This document shows positions 23,848-33,101 of a DNA stretch of 64,000 nucleotides, in pieces. The stretch comes from Rhodococcus jostii NBRC 16295 (lineage in GTDB: Bacteria; Actinomycetota; Actinomycetes; Mycobacteriales; Mycobacteriaceae). Location: the NCBI RefSeq assembly GCF_001894825.1, contig NZ_BCWY01000029.1:1-64000 (forward strand), written 5' to 3'. A program made the translations under genes and the position numbers. The notes under the pieces were generated by a model, which saw only the letters and a list, made by a program, of their open reading frames with translations, ran no database searches and was not told the origin of the DNA. Position 1 is the first letter of the stretch, and the number at the start of each line of letters is the position of its first letter.

Positions 23848-23978
23848 GGGCACGCCGTGCCCGTCGGTCCACCGCCTCGGGGAATGGGCGTGTAGATCTC
23901 CACGTGCCGCGGTCTGCCCTGCGGCCGAGAGGTGTACCCGTTTGCCGGTGGTGGCCCTCCACGCAACAGCACATGGAG
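23848..23978 (+). promoter_or_regulatory. Expression platform between riboswitch and metE
   Basis: GGGCAC-GCC-GTGCCC (23848-23862) forms a tight hairpin directly after the B12 box. Further on, CTCCA (23957-23961) can pair with TGGAG (23974-23978), which contains the metE ribosome-binding site. A translational switch is therefore plausible; no T-run terminator is seen. Confidence 0.45.
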
Positions 23979-23983
23979 ACACC

Positions 23984-26245
23984 GTGACTGCTATTTTCAC
24001 CGCGACCATACTGGGCTCACCTCGTATCGGTCCGAATCGCGAACTGAAGAAGGCCGTCGAGGCCTACTGGTCGGGCCGGCTCGGCGCCGACGCCGTCGCC
24101 ACCGTCGGGAAACAGCTCCGCGAGCAGACCTGGACGGCGCTGAGGGACGCCGGCCTCGACTCGATTCCCGTGGGCACGTTCTCGTACTACGACCACGTCC
24201 TCGACACCGCGGCCATGCTCGGCGCCCTGCCCGACCGCGTGGCCGGCATCAAGAACGAACTCGACCGGTATTTCGCCTCGGCCCGCGGCACCGACACCGT
24301 CGCACCGCTCGAGATGACCAAGTGGTTCGACACGAACTATCACTATCTGGTGCCGGAGATCTCGCCGTCGACGACGTTCACCCTGGACCCGTCGAAGATC
24401 CTCGCCGAACTGGACGAGGCTCTCGCCCTGGGCATTCCGGCCCGGCCGGTGGTGGTGGGTCCGGTCACGTTCCTGCTGCTGTCCAAGGCGGTCGGCTCGG
24501 ACGCACCCCTCCTCGACCGCCTCGACGAACTGCTCCCGCTGTATGCGGAACTGCTCGGCAGGCTCGCCGCCGCGGGCGCCGACTGGGTGCAGATCGACGA
24601 GCCCGCGCTGGTCGCCGATCGCACACCCGAGGAAATCGAGGCAGCCAAGCGGGCTTACGACCTGCTGTCCGCGGACCCGTCGCGTCCGGCGATCCTCGTC
24701 GCGTCCTACTTCGGGAGCCTGGGTGACGCGCTTCCCGCGCTCGCCTCGACCGGCGTCGAGGGATTGTCGGTCGACGTGGTGGCCGGATCCGATTCGCTCG
24801 CTTCGGTTCCCGAGCTGACCCGCAAGCACGTCGTCGCCGGCGTCGTCGACGGACGCAACATCTGGCGCACCGACCTGGATGCGGCGCTGGCCTCGCTCGG
24901 CACCCTCCTGGGAAGCGCCGGCTCGCTCGCCGTCTCCACGTCGTGCTCTCTGTTGCACGTCCCGTACACGCTCGACGCGGAGACCGGGCTCGACAAGGCG
25001 CTGCGGTCGTGGCTGGCGTTCGGCACCGAAAAGGTGCGCGAGGTCGTCACTCTCGGAACGGCACTGACCAGCGGCCGGGAGTCCGTCGAGGACGACTTCG
25101 CGCTCGCCCGGGCAGCCGCGTCCACCCGCAGGACCGACCCGAGACTGCGCGATGCGACCGTTCGCGCCCGGCTGGACGCGCTCAGTGCGTCCGACCCGGG
25201 ACGCAGCCCCGCGGCGCAGCGGCGGGAAGCCCAGTCGGCGTTGGACCTGCCGCCGCTGCCGACCACGACGATCGGGTCCTACCCGCAGACCACGCAGATC
25301 CGCGTCGCCCGCGCCGCACTGCGCAGGGGTGAGATCGGCGAGGCCGAGTACCTGGACCGGATGCGCGCCGAGATCGCCGATGTCGTTGCACTGCAGGAAA
25401 AGCTGGACCTCGACGTCCTGGTCCACGGCGAGCCGGAACGCAACGACATGGTGCAGTACTTCGCCGAACAGCTCGACGGGTTCTTCGCGACGGACAACGG
25501 CTGGGTGCAGTCGTACGGCTCCCGGTGCGTGCGTCCGCCGATCCTGTACGGCGACGTGCGACGGCCGAACCCGATGACCGTCGACTGGATCACGTACGCG
25601 CAATCGCTCACCGGGCGCCCGGTCAAGGGCATGCTCACCGGCCCGGTGACAATCCTGGCGTGGTCGTTCGTGCGCGACGACCAGCCGCTGGCCGACTCCG
25701 CCAACCAGGTGTCGCTGGCCATCCGCGACGAAACGGTGGATCTGCAGGGCGCGGGTATCCGGATCGTCCAGGTCGACGAGCCGGCGCTGCGCGAACTGCT
25801 GCCGCTGCGGGCGGCGGATCAGCCCGCGTACCTCGACTGGTCGGTCGGCGCGTTCCGGCTCGCGACGTCAGGGGTCGCGGACTCGACACAGATCCACACC
25901 CACCTCTGCTACTCGGAGTTCGGTGAGGTCATCGCGGCCATCGCCAGGCTCGACGCCGACGTGACGTCCATCGAGGCGGCCCGCTCGCACATGGAGGTGC
26001 TGGGCGACCTCAATGCCGTCGGCTTCGACCTCGGTGTCGGCCCGGGTGTGTACGACATCCACTCGCCGAGGGTGCCCAGCGTCGGGGAGATCGCCGCGTC
26101 ACTGCGGGAGGCACTGAAGGCGGTGCCGGTCGAACGGCTGTGGGTCAACCCCGACTGCGGCCTGAAGACCCGCGGCAAGGCGGAGGTCGAGGCGTCGCTG
26201 CGCAACCTCGTCGAGGCTGCTCGGCAGGTGCGCGCCGAACTGTAG
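23984..26245 (+). CDS. metE: Cobalamin-independent methionine synthase
   Basis: 753 residues, standard MetE length. The N-terminal barrel has the polyglutamyl-folate region and [10 protein letters not shown] near 198; the C-terminal barrel starts near residue 425 with [10 protein letters not shown] and holds [33 protein letters not shown] (zinc His and Cys near 645) and [10 protein letters not shown] (zinc Cys near 727). It transfers a methyl group from 5-methyltetrahydropteroyl-glutamate to homocysteine. The GTG at 23984 has GGAG upstream and matches family N-termini ([17 protein letters not shown]). Control is by the upstream B12 riboswitch. Confidence 0.95.
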   Translation: MTAIFTATILGSPRIGPNRELKKAVEAYWSGRLGADAVATVGKQLREQTWTALRDAGLDSIPVGTFSYYDHVLDTAAMLGALPDRVAGIKNELDRYFASARGTDTVAPLEMTKWFDTNYHYLVPEISPSTTFTLDPSKILAELDEALALGIPARPVVVGPVTFLLLSKAVGSDAPLLDRLDELLPLYAELLGRLAAAGADWVQIDEPALVADRTPEEIEAAKRAYDLLSADPSRPAILVASYFGSLGDALPALASTGVEGLSVDVVAGSDSLASVPELTRKHVVAGVVDGRNIWRTDLDAALASLGTLLGSAGSLAVSTSCSLLHVPYTLDAETGLDKALRSWLAFGTEKVREVVTLGTALTSGRESVEDDFALARAAASTRRTDPRLRDATVRARLDALSASDPGRSPAAQRREAQSALDLPPLPTTTIGSYPQTTQIRVARAALRRGEIGEAEYLDRMRAEIADVVALQEKLDLDVLVHGEPERNDMVQYFAEQLDGFFATDNGWVQSYGSRCVRPPILYGDVRRPNPMTVDWITYAQSLTGRPVKGMLTGPVTILAWSFVRDDQPLADSANQVSLAIRDETVDLQGAGIRIVQVDEPALRELLPLRAADQPAYLDWSVGAFRLATSGVADSTQIHTHLCYSEFGEVIAAIARLDADVTSIEAARSHMEVLGDLNAVGFDLGVGPGVYDIHSPRVPSVGEIAASLREALKAVPVERLWVNPDCGLKTRGKAEVEASLRNLVEAARQVRAEL

Positions 26246-26260
26246 GCGGCTCCGCCGCCC

Positions 26261-26300
26261 GTGAGTGGTTGACGAGTGTCTGGACTCGTCAACCACTCAC
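26261..26300. repeat. Perfect 17-bp-arm palindrome after metE
   Basis: GTGAGTGGTTGACGAGT, a six-base loop, and its exact complement ACTCGTCAACCACTCAC. It is preceded by a GGCGGC-TCC-GCCGCC hairpin that starts at the last base of the metE stop codon. It is a likely terminator and a member of the GTGAGTG palindrome family seen also at 23536, 32806 and 33786. Confidence 0.7.
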
Positions 26301-26322
26301 AGCCGTGTCAGCGCCATTGCTT

Positions 26323-26348
26323 ATATCGTGAGTGTGTGCTCATAATAT
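26323..26348. promoter_or_regulatory. Inverted repeat upstream of the GntP operon
   Basis: ATATCGTGAG, six bases, CTCATAATAT: 8 of 10 positions are symmetric. It lies 53 bases before the GntP start and is a good candidate for the IclR regulator coded at the far end of the operon. Confidence 0.45.
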
Positions 26349-26401
26349 GGGTGTACCTGTGACACCAGTCACTGCCCCGCCTCCTCGATAAGGACGCGCA
26401 C

Positions 26402-27832
26402 ATGTCAGATGTAGGAATCCTGATCAACACCGCGGTCGCCGTAGCGGCGGTGGTTCTGTTGATCGTGCGTTTCAAGTTCAACCCGGTGGTGTCGCTGGTC
26501 GTCGGCTCCGCCTACCTCGGCCTCACGACGGGACTCGGCACCGCCGAGACGGTGAAGGTCATCAGCACCGGTTTCGGCGACATCATGGCCGAAGTGGGAC
26601 TTCTGATCGCCTTCGGCGTCCTGATGGGCGCCATGCTGAAAGAAATGGGCGCCATCCAGCGCCTGGTCGGGACGCTATTGCGCGTCTTCGGGCCGAAACG
26701 AATGCCCTATGCGCTGTCGCTGACCATCGCGACGCTGCTGCAATCGATCTTCCTGGACGTCCTGCTCGTCATCTCGGCGCCGCTCGCCCGCAACCTTGCA
26801 CCGAAGGTCGGCCGGGTCGGCACCGCACGCATGGCAACCGCCCTCGCCATCGGCCTGGAGTGCGGCATCGTGCTCATGGTGCCGGGTGTCGGCGCCCTCG
26901 CCCTCGCCGGACTTCTCGGGGTACCGCTGGGCAAGATGCTGATCTGCGGACTGATCCTGGTCATCCCGACCGTCGCGATCTCGGTGGCGATCATGTCATT
27001 TCTGTTCACCCGCGGTTGGTGGAACCCGGACAAGGACGAGGAGCACTTCCATCAGACGGTCGTCGACGACGAGGAAGAGACCTGGTCCGACGGCGGAAGC
27101 GGCGGGACAGCCCCTCGGCCCGACACCGGCGGGGGCGTCGCCCAGGCGCAACGCACCGCAGCCGTCACGACCGAGCGGACGCAGCACGACCGCCCCCTGA
27201 TCCTGCTCCTCGCTCCGCTGCTCCTCTCGCTCCTGCTCATCGCGACCGGCGCGATCCTGGACATCGCCGACATCAGCAACCCGGTCATCTCGTTCGTGTC
27301 CGAGCCGCTCATCGCGCTGCTGATCGGTCTGATCGGGACCAGCTTCGTCGGACGGATCACCGTCGGGCAGCATCGCGTACAGAAGGCGATCGCCAGCGGT
27401 TTCAGCGAGAGCGGTCAGATCCTCATCCTCACCGGTGTGGGCGGGTCCCTCGCCGCGACGATCGCCGCCGCCGGACTCGGCGACATCCTCGGCAAGTACT
27501 TCACCGCCAATCACGCGGCTCCGCTGCTGATGGTCTGGGCGATCGCCGCCGTCCTGCACATCGCCGTCGGTTCCGTGACGATCTCCGCCATCACCGCGGC
27601 AGGCGTCCTCGCACCCATCGCACCGACCCTCGGCCTCGACCCCGTCCTCATCGCCCTCGCCGCCGGCGCCGGTTCCCTGTTCGCGGTGCACGTCACCAGC
27701 AACACCTTCTGGCTGCTGCAATCCTTGATGGGTCAGACCACACGCGGCACGCTGAAGACGTGTTCGGTGGGAGTATCAGTGGCATCGGTCGTCGCCATAC
27801 TGCTCGTCCTGCCCATGAGCCTCGTTCTCTGA
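26402..27832 (+). CDS. GntP family permease
   Basis: 476 residues, mostly hydrophobic, with about 12-14 membrane segments interrupted by a charged cytoplasmic loop near 205-262. Seen: GFGDIMAEVGLLIAFGVLMG near 58-77 and GVGGSLAATIAAAGLGDI near 345, patterns of the gluconate:proton symporter family. Relatives carry gluconate, fructuronate, glycerate or other hydroxy acids. It is the first gene of the 26402-32027 operon, with AAGGA before the ATG. It probably imports the hydroxy acid broken down by the four enzymes that follow. Confidence 0.88.
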   Translation: MSDVGILINTAVAVAAVVLLIVRFKFNPVVSLVVGSAYLGLTTGLGTAETVKVISTGFGDIMAEVGLLIAFGVLMGAMLKEMGAIQRLVGTLLRVFGPKRMPYALSLTIATLLQSIFLDVLLVISAPLARNLAPKVGRVGTARMATALAIGLECGIVLMVPGVGALALAGLLGVPLGKMLICGLILVIPTVAISVAIMSFLFTRGWWNPDKDEEHFHQTVVDDEEETWSDGGSGGTAPRPDTGGGVAQAQRTAAVTTERTQHDRPLILLLAPLLLSLLLIATGAILDIADISNPVISFVSEPLIALLIGLIGTSFVGRITVGQHRVQKAIASGFSESGQILILTGVGGSLAATIAAAGLGDILGKYFTANHAAPLLMVWAIAAVLHIAVGSVTISAITAAGVLAPIAPTLGLDPVLIALAAGAGSLFAVHVTSNTFWLLQSLMGQTTRGTLKTCSVGVSVASVVAILLVLPMSLVL

Positions 27833-27857
27833 GCGTCACTATCAGTTAAGGATCACC

Positions 27858-29111
27858 ATGTTCTCCGACAACACCATTCGGCCACTCGACGGAGTGCGGG
27901 TACTCGAGCTGGGCAATTACATCGCCGCCCCGACGGCGGGCCGGATGCTCGCCGACTTCGGCGCCGAGGTCATCAAGGTCGAACGCCCCAAGACCGGCGA
28001 CGAACTGCGCAACTGGCGGCTCTACTCCGGCGACACCTCGATGCTGTACCGCACGATCAACCGGAACAAGAAGTCGATCGTGCTGGATCTGCGCACCGAG
28101 GAGGGCCGGCAACTCGTCCTCGACCTCGCCGCCCGGTGCGACATCCTGCTGGAGAACTTCCGGCCCGGCACCCTGGAGAAATGGGGCATCGGACCGGACG
28201 CGCTGAACGCGGCCAATCCCGACCTGGTGATCACCCGGATCTCGGCGTTCGGGCAGACCGGGCCGATGTCGCAGCGACCGGGGTTCGCCGCGGTCGCGGA
28301 GGCCGCGGGCGGATTCCGGGAACTCGTCGGCGACCCGGACCGGCCCCCGGTGCGGGTGGGAGTGTCGATCGGCGATTCGATCGCCGGCCTCTACGCGGCG
28401 TTCGGGGCGGTGATGGCCCTGTTCCAGCGTGAGGCCGCGAAGGTCGCCGGAACGCAGGGCCCGTCGCTGCCGCATCGGATCATCGACGTCGCGCTCAACG
28501 AATCGATCCTGTCGATGATGGAGTCACTGATCCCCGACTACCTCGCGTACGGCATCAAACGCGAACGCGTCGGCGGACGAATGGAGGGCATCGCCCCGTC
28601 GAACGCGTACACCTGCAACGACGGCAACAGCATCATCATCGCCGGCAACGGTGACGCCATCTTCCAGCGCTACATGGAGACGATCGGCCGCCCCGACCTC
28701 GGCGCCGACCCCGGCCTGTCCACCAACGCCGGACGGTGGGCGCGCCGCGACGAACTCGACACGGCAATCGGCGAGTGGACCATCCAGTACTCGCGCGACG
28801 AGGCGCTGAAGATCCTCGATTCGGCCGGGGTGCCCTCGGGCCCGATCAACACGGCCGCCGACATCTGCAGCGACGAGCAGTACGCGGCCCGCAACATGAT
28901 TCAGCAGTTCACCGTCGACACCGGCGAGGCCGAGCCGAAGCAGGTCGGGTTCCCCGGCATCGTCCCGGTCATCGGCGGACAGTCGCTGCCCATTCGTAGC
29001 ATCGGACCGGACCTCGGTGAGCACACCCGGGAGGTCCTCGAAACCCTGCTCGGCATGACCCCGGAACAGATCGACACCATCGTCAACGACACAGTAGGTG
29101 GCACCTCATGA
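27858..29111 (+). CDS. CaiB/BaiF family (type III) CoA-transferase
   Basis: 417 residues. Seen: LDGVRVLELGNYIAAPTAGR near 10-30, ADFGAEVIKVERP near 33-45, RNKKSIVLDLRTEEGR near 72-87, and LLENFRPGTLEKWG. The catalytic aspartate of the family is expected in the region of GVSIGDSIAGLYAA near 170-183. Type III enzymes move CoA between carboxylates through mixed anhydride and thioester intermediates. In this operon it should activate the imported acid as its CoA ester for the lyase whose start overlaps its stop by four bases. Confidence 0.9.
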   Translation: MFSDNTIRPLDGVRVLELGNYIAAPTAGRMLADFGAEVIKVERPKTGDELRNWRLYSGDTSMLYRTINRNKKSIVLDLRTEEGRQLVLDLAARCDILLENFRPGTLEKWGIGPDALNAANPDLVITRISAFGQTGPMSQRPGFAAVAEAAGGFRELVGDPDRPPVRVGVSIGDSIAGLYAAFGAVMALFQREAAKVAGTQGPSLPHRIIDVALNESILSMMESLIPDYLAYGIKRERVGGRMEGIAPSNAYTCNDGNSIIIAGNGDAIFQRYMETIGRPDLGADPGLSTNAGRWARRDELDTAIGEWTIQYSRDEALKILDSAGVPSGPINTAADICSDEQYAARNMIQQFTVDTGEAEPKQVGFPGIVPVIGGQSLPIRSIGPDLGEHTREVLETLLGMTPEQIDTIVNDTVGGTS

Positions 29112-30046
29112 CGCAGACCTTCGAATCACGCACCCTGCTCCGCGACGTCACGTTGCGTGACGGATTGCAGTTGACGGGCAAGATGCTGCCCACCGCCCGC
29201 AAGCTCGAGATCGCGCGGCGACTCCTGGAACTCGGCGTGCCCGCTCTCGAGATCGGGTCGATGGCCCGCCCCGACGTGGTCCCGCCGATGGCGAACACCG
29301 TCGAGGTGATCTCGGAACTGACCCCGGAGGAACTCGAGCACTGCTGGGTGTGGGTGGCGACACCCCGGCACGTGGAGAAGGCCGCCGCCGCCGGCGCCCG
29401 CCATTTCCAGTACTGCTTCTCCGCCTCCGATTCCCACAACCAGGCGAACATCGGACGCTCCACCGACGACAGTCTCGCCGCGATGCCCGCGGCGATCGAA
29501 CTCGCGCAGGAGATCGGCGGGAGCATCCAGTTGTGCATCGCGACGTCGTTCACCTGCCCGTTCGAGGGCCGGGTGCCGGAGCAGCGGGTGATCGACATCG
29601 CGAACGATCCGCGCGCGCACGGCGCCGTCGACGTCGTCATCTGCGACACCCTCGGACAGGCCGTCCCCGCCGAGGTGTACTCGCTCGTCTCCCGGGTCCG
29701 GCTGGAAACCCCGCAGCGCGGAATCGTCTACCACGGCCACGACACCTGGGGTCTGGGAGTCGCGAACAGCCTCGCCGCGGTCGCGGCCGGCGCGATGACC
29801 GTCGACGGCGCCCTCGGCGGACTCGGCGGCTGCCCGTTCGCACCCGGCGCCAGCGGCAACACCGCCAGCGAGGACCTGCTGTTCGCCACCCGCCCCGACT
29901 GGCTTACCCCCACCATCTTCGGGTCGCTGGTGGAACTGTCCGAGAAGACGCTCGCGGAACTCGGTGAGGCCAACCGGTCCAAGGCCGCGCAGGGCGCACG
30001 CTCCAACGCCACCGCGTTCGAGTGGGTCATCGGAGGCGGCCGATGA
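29108..30046 (+). CDS. HMG-CoA-lyase family lyase (HMGL-like)
   Basis: 312 residues, TIM-barrel aldolase of the HMG-CoA lyase group. Seen: LRDVTLRDGLQL near 11-22 with the metal Asp, YHGHDTWGLG near 208 with the paired His ligands 209 and 211, and GGLGGCPFAPGASGN with catalytic Cys242 and the Asn ligand near 251. It retains all expected catalytic residues. The family cleaves 3-hydroxy-3-methylglutaryl-CoA to acetyl-CoA and a ketone acid; homologues use citramalyl-CoA-type substrates. Neighbours for hydroxypyruvate reduction and glycerate phosphorylation suggest that the keto product here is hydroxypyruvate. It overlaps both adjacent genes by four bases. Confidence 0.85.
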   Translation: MTQTFESRTLLRDVTLRDGLQLTGKMLPTARKLEIARRLLELGVPALEIGSMARPDVVPPMANTVEVISELTPEELEHCWVWVATPRHVEKAAAAGARHFQYCFSASDSHNQANIGRSTDDSLAAMPAAIELAQEIGGSIQLCIATSFTCPFEGRVPEQRVIDIANDPRAHGAVDVVICDTLGQAVPAEVYSLVSRVRLETPQRGIVYHGHDTWGLGVANSLAAVAAGAMTVDGALGGLGGCPFAPGASGNTASEDLLFATRPDWLTPTIFGSLVELSEKTLAELGEANRSKAAQGARSNATAFEWVIGGGR

Positions 30047-31038
30047 GCGACGCCCGGTTCTACGTCACCACCCCGATCCCCGAACCCGGTCTCACGCTGC
30101 TGCGCGCCGCGGGCAGCGTCCACGTCCCCGACGAGTTGCCCGACGCCGCGCAACTACGGGACGCGTGCGTGTCCGGGAACTACGACGTGGTCGTCTCCCA
30201 GCTGCGCGACGCCTTCGACGCCGACCTCCTGGCCGCCGCGAAGATCCGCGGCATCTCCAACTACGCGGTCGGGTTCAACAACGTCGACATCGACGCGGCG
30301 ACCGCCCGCTCGATCCTGGTCGGCAACACCCCCGGCGTGCTCACCGACGCCACCGCCGACGTCGCGATGCTGCTGATCCTCGCCACCGGCCGCCGGGCGG
30401 TGGAAGCCGACACGTTCGTCCGCGCCGGAAAGTTCACCGGATGGGAACCGAACCTACTTCTCGGCCAGGACATCTCGGGACGCACCCTCGGTCTCGCGGG
30501 CTTCGGGCGTATCGCGCGTGCCACCGCGAGACGGGCACTCGCGTTCGGCATGGAGGTGCTGTTCTGCCCCCGACCTCCCGGTGACCGGCCGGTGCCGGAC
30601 GAGGAGCTCGGCGAGTTCGCCGGACGCGTCACGCACACCGACTGGGACACCCTCGTCACCACCAGCGACTATCTCTCCCTGCATGTTCCGCTGAACGAGC
30701 AGACCCGGCACCTGGTGGGCGCGGACGTGTTGCACGCGATGAAGCCGACCGCGATCCTCGTCAACACCGCGCGCGGTCCCGTCGTCGACGAGGCCGCCCT
30801 CGTCGCCGCCCTGAAATCCGGGGAGATCGCCGGGGCCGGACTGGACGTCTACGAGGACGAGCCCGCGCTCGCACCCGGCCTGGCAGATCTGCCCAACACG
30901 GTCCTGCTCCCCCACGTCGGCAGCGCCACCGTCGCCGTGCGGTCCGAGATGTCGCGGCTGTGCGCCGAGAACGCGGTGGCCATGGCGCAGAACCGGATCC
31001 CGCCGCATCCGGTCAATCCGGAAGCGTGGCCGTCGTGA
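30043..31038 (+). CDS. D-2-hydroxyacid dehydrogenase, glyoxylate/hydroxypyruvate reductase type
   Basis: 331 residues. Seen: ISNYAVGFNNVDID near 73, the nucleotide fold LGLAGFGRIARATARRALAF near 155 (GxGxxA form), and the catalytic Arg in VNTARGPVVDEAAL, Glu in LDVYEDEPAL and His in LLPHVGSAT. This is the GyaR/GhrB-like branch of D-isomer-specific dehydrogenases. The likely reaction is NAD(P)H reduction of hydroxypyruvate (or glyoxylate) to D-glycerate (or glycolate). ATG 30043 overlaps the lyase stop. The glycerate kinase gene directly follows and overlaps, which favours hydroxypyruvate. Confidence 0.88.
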   Translation: MSDARFYVTTPIPEPGLTLLRAAGSVHVPDELPDAAQLRDACVSGNYDVVVSQLRDAFDADLLAAAKIRGISNYAVGFNNVDIDAATARSILVGNTPGVLTDATADVAMLLILATGRRAVEADTFVRAGKFTGWEPNLLLGQDISGRTLGLAGFGRIARATARRALAFGMEVLFCPRPPGDRPVPDEELGEFAGRVTHTDWDTLVTTSDYLSLHVPLNEQTRHLVGADVLHAMKPTAILVNTARGPVVDEAALVAALKSGEIAGAGLDVYEDEPALAPGLADLPNTVLLPHVGSATVAVRSEMSRLCAENAVAMAQNRIPPHPVNPEAWPS

Positions 31039-32027
31039 CGGTCCTCGTCGCCCCCGACAGCTTCAAGGGCACCTACACCGCGGCCGAGGTCGCGGACGCG
31101 GTCGGCGGCGGCGTCGAGTCGGAGGGCGGAACCGCGATCAGGCTGCCCGTCGCCGACGGCGGCGAGGGCACCCTCGACGTTCTCACGGTCCCGCTGGGAT
31201 TGCGCCCGGTCGTCGCCCGTGCCCGCAACCCGTGGGGTAGTCCGTGCCGGCCGGCGTACGGGATGTCCGAAGACGGGACGGCGGTCATCGAGATCGCCGC
31301 CGCCTCCGGAATCACCACACCCCACGACGGTCCCCGCGACGCGGTCACCGCCACCACCTACGGCACGGGCATGCTCATCGCCGACGCCGCCCGGCGCGGT
31401 GCCCGGCGCATCGTCGTCGCGGCCGGCGGCTCGGCCACCACCGACGGCGGCACCGGTGCCATCGCCGCCATCGAGGCCGGCGGCGGACTCCGGGGCGCAT
31501 CCCTGACCGTGCTCACCGACGTCACCACCCGATACGTCGACGCCGCCACGGTGTTCGGACCGCAGAAGGGCGCCGACCCCGGCACCGTACAAGTCCTCAC
31601 CCGGCGCCTCGCGGCGAAGGCCCAGGCGCTGCCGCGCGACCCGTCCGACGTCGACGGCACCGGCGCGGCCGGCGGATTCTCCGGCGGCATGTGGGCACGG
31701 TACGACGCCGAACTACGCTCCGGCGCCGACTACATCCTCCACGCGATCGGCTTCGACATCCTGGTCGGGGACGCGTCGGCCGTCGTCGTCGGCGAGGGCA
31801 GGCTCGACGGACAGACGAAGGCCGGCAAGATCATCTCCGCGATCCTCACCCGCGCCGGCACGACACCCGTCTACGCCGTCGTCGGCTCCGTCGGCGACGA
31901 CCTCGGCGAGTACCGGTCCCGATTCGCCGACGTCCTCGTCGCCACGGACCGGGACGCCATGCACGACGCCGGACGCACCGTCGCGGCCCGGCTCACGACG
32001 GGTAGCGGCCACCCAGCGTCCGGGTGA
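31035..32027 (+). CDS. Glycerate kinase (GarK/GlxK family)
   Basis: 330 residues. The N-terminus VLVAPDSFKGTYTA, PVADGGEGTLDVL near 38-50, and AGGSATTDGGTGA near 133 are diagnostic of glycerate 2-kinases of the GarK/GlxK fold; VVGEGRLDGQTKAGK near 257 completes the site. It phosphorylates D-glycerate to 2-phosphoglycerate for glycolysis. I start it at GTG 31035, which overlaps the preceding TGA by four bases like the other joints of this operon. Its last 35 bases overlap the end of the convergent IclR gene. Confidence 0.92.
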   Translation: MTVLVAPDSFKGTYTAAEVADAVGGGVESEGGTAIRLPVADGGEGTLDVLTVPLGLRPVVARARNPWGSPCRPAYGMSEDGTAVIEIAAASGITTPHDGPRDAVTATTYGTGMLIADAARRGARRIVVAAGGSATTDGGTGAIAAIEAGGGLRGASLTVLTDVTTRYVDAATVFGPQKGADPGTVQVLTRRLAAKAQALPRDPSDVDGTGAAGGFSGGMWARYDAELRSGADYILHAIGFDILVGDASAVVVGEGRLDGQTKAGKIISAILTRAGTTPVYAVVGSVGDDLGEYRSRFADVLVATDRDAMHDAGRTVAARLTTGSGHPASG

Positions 32028-32778
32028 CCTTCTCGGCGCTGCCGACGAGCAGATCCACCCACTTCTCGCACTGCTCGCGCGGCATGCGGAGCGTCGGCCC
32101 GCTGATCGCGAGGGCACCGATCACGTCGGCGGACGAATCGAACACGGGCGCAGCCAATCCCGATGCGCTGTCTTCCCGCTCCCCGGCGGTGATGGCGTAC
32201 CCGTCGGCCCGGGCCTGGTGGATCAGCTCGCGCAGCACGGTTGTGTCGGTGACGGTGCCCTCGGTCATCGGCTCGATGGGGCCGGCCAGCACCTGTTCGG
32301 TGAGGTCCGGGTTCCAGGCGAGCAACACCCGGCCCGCCGAGCCCGCGGGGAGCGGGACGATCTTCCCGACGTACATGTTCCGTCGCAGCGCGTGCTCGGT
32401 CTCCGCGATCGCCACGCACACGCGGTAACCCTGCTCCACCCGGAAGAAGCTGGCGGTCTCGCCGGTGGCGTCGCGGATCTCCTTCAGCACGGGGGTGACG
32501 ACGGCCAGCACGTCGAGCCCCTTGGTGGCCGTCGCGGCCCAGAACGCCATCTTCACGCCGATCCGGATCTGGTCGCCCGAGCGGTCGAGGAACTCCTGCG
32601 CCACCAGGTTGCTGACCAGCCGTTGGACCGTCGACGTCGGCAGACCCGTGGCCTGGTGGATCTCACCGAGGGTCATCGACGGTCGCGACAGGCTGAACGC
32701 ATCGAGGATCTCCGTGATCTTGCTCAGCACCAGCAACGGTTGGTGCTTGGAAGTCAATTCGCCGTCATCCGCTCGCAT
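31993..32778 (-). CDS. IclR family transcriptional regulator
   Basis: 261 residues. The winged helix-turn-helix occupies about 15-75 (EILDAFSLSRPSMTLGEIHQ then GLPTSTVQRLVSNLV), followed by the IclR ligand domain (GETASFFRVEQGYRVCVA, and near the end EDSASGLAAPVFD). I start it at ATG 32778; TATCGT lies seven bases upstream, so it may be leaderless, while further upstream in-frame starts run into a palindrome. It is convergent with, and overlaps, the glycerate kinase gene. IclR regulators often respond to glyoxylate, pyruvate or aromatic acids, so it is the likely sensor of the 26402-32027 pathway. Confidence 0.9.
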   Translation of the reverse strand: MRADDGELTSKHQPLLVLSKITEILDAFSLSRPSMTLGEIHQATGLPTSTVQRLVSNLVAQEFLDRSGDQIRIGVKMAFWAATATKGLDVLAVVTPVLKEIRDATGETASFFRVEQGYRVCVAIAETEHALRRNMYVGKIVPLPAGSAGRVLLAWNPDLTEQVLAGPIEPMTEGTVTDTTVLRELIHQARADGYAITAGEREDSASGLAAPVFDSSADVIGALAISGPTLRMPREQCEKWVDLLVGSAEKVTRTLGGRYPS

Positions 32779-32805
32779 ACCCCCGACGATAGTCGCCCCC
32801 ACCAG

Positions 32806-32851
32806 CACGTGAGTGCCAACGAACGGCGGAACACACATCGGCACTCACGTG
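32806..32851. repeat. CACGTGAGTGCC palindrome upstream of iclR
   Basis: CACGTGAGTGCC and its exact complement GGCACTCACGTG flank 22 bases. It shares the GTGAGTG/CACTCAC core with the elements at 23536, 26261 and 33786. Unlike those it lies at the 5' side of a gene (28 bases before the iclR start), so it is not simply a terminator. Confidence 0.6.
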
Positions 32852-33101
32852 GGGCGAATCGACTGTCGCCACACGAGCGGGGATGTGGTACTTATTGAAG
32901 ATGCTCGATTTCAAGTCGACGAAAGGCGCATGAGCGCCCACCGAGATATCTCTCCGACACGATGGTTCGGGGAATTCATCCGCGCATTCGACGCGCGTCG
33001 ATCCGTGCCCACACGGTGCCGCGACCCCTCCGCCCCACGGCGCACAGTTTCCCACCCCTCATTTGTGATGCCATTCAACGACTTCGAGAAAGGAGGTACA
33101 C
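32852..33101. other. 250-bp gap before the DIP1984 gene, no gene recognised
   Basis: Short open frames run through this stretch, but none has a convincing start, codon pattern or recognisable product. It should hold the promoter of the downstream gene. The only clear signal is the near-perfect ribosome-binding site AAAGGAGG just before 33102. Confidence 0.5.
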
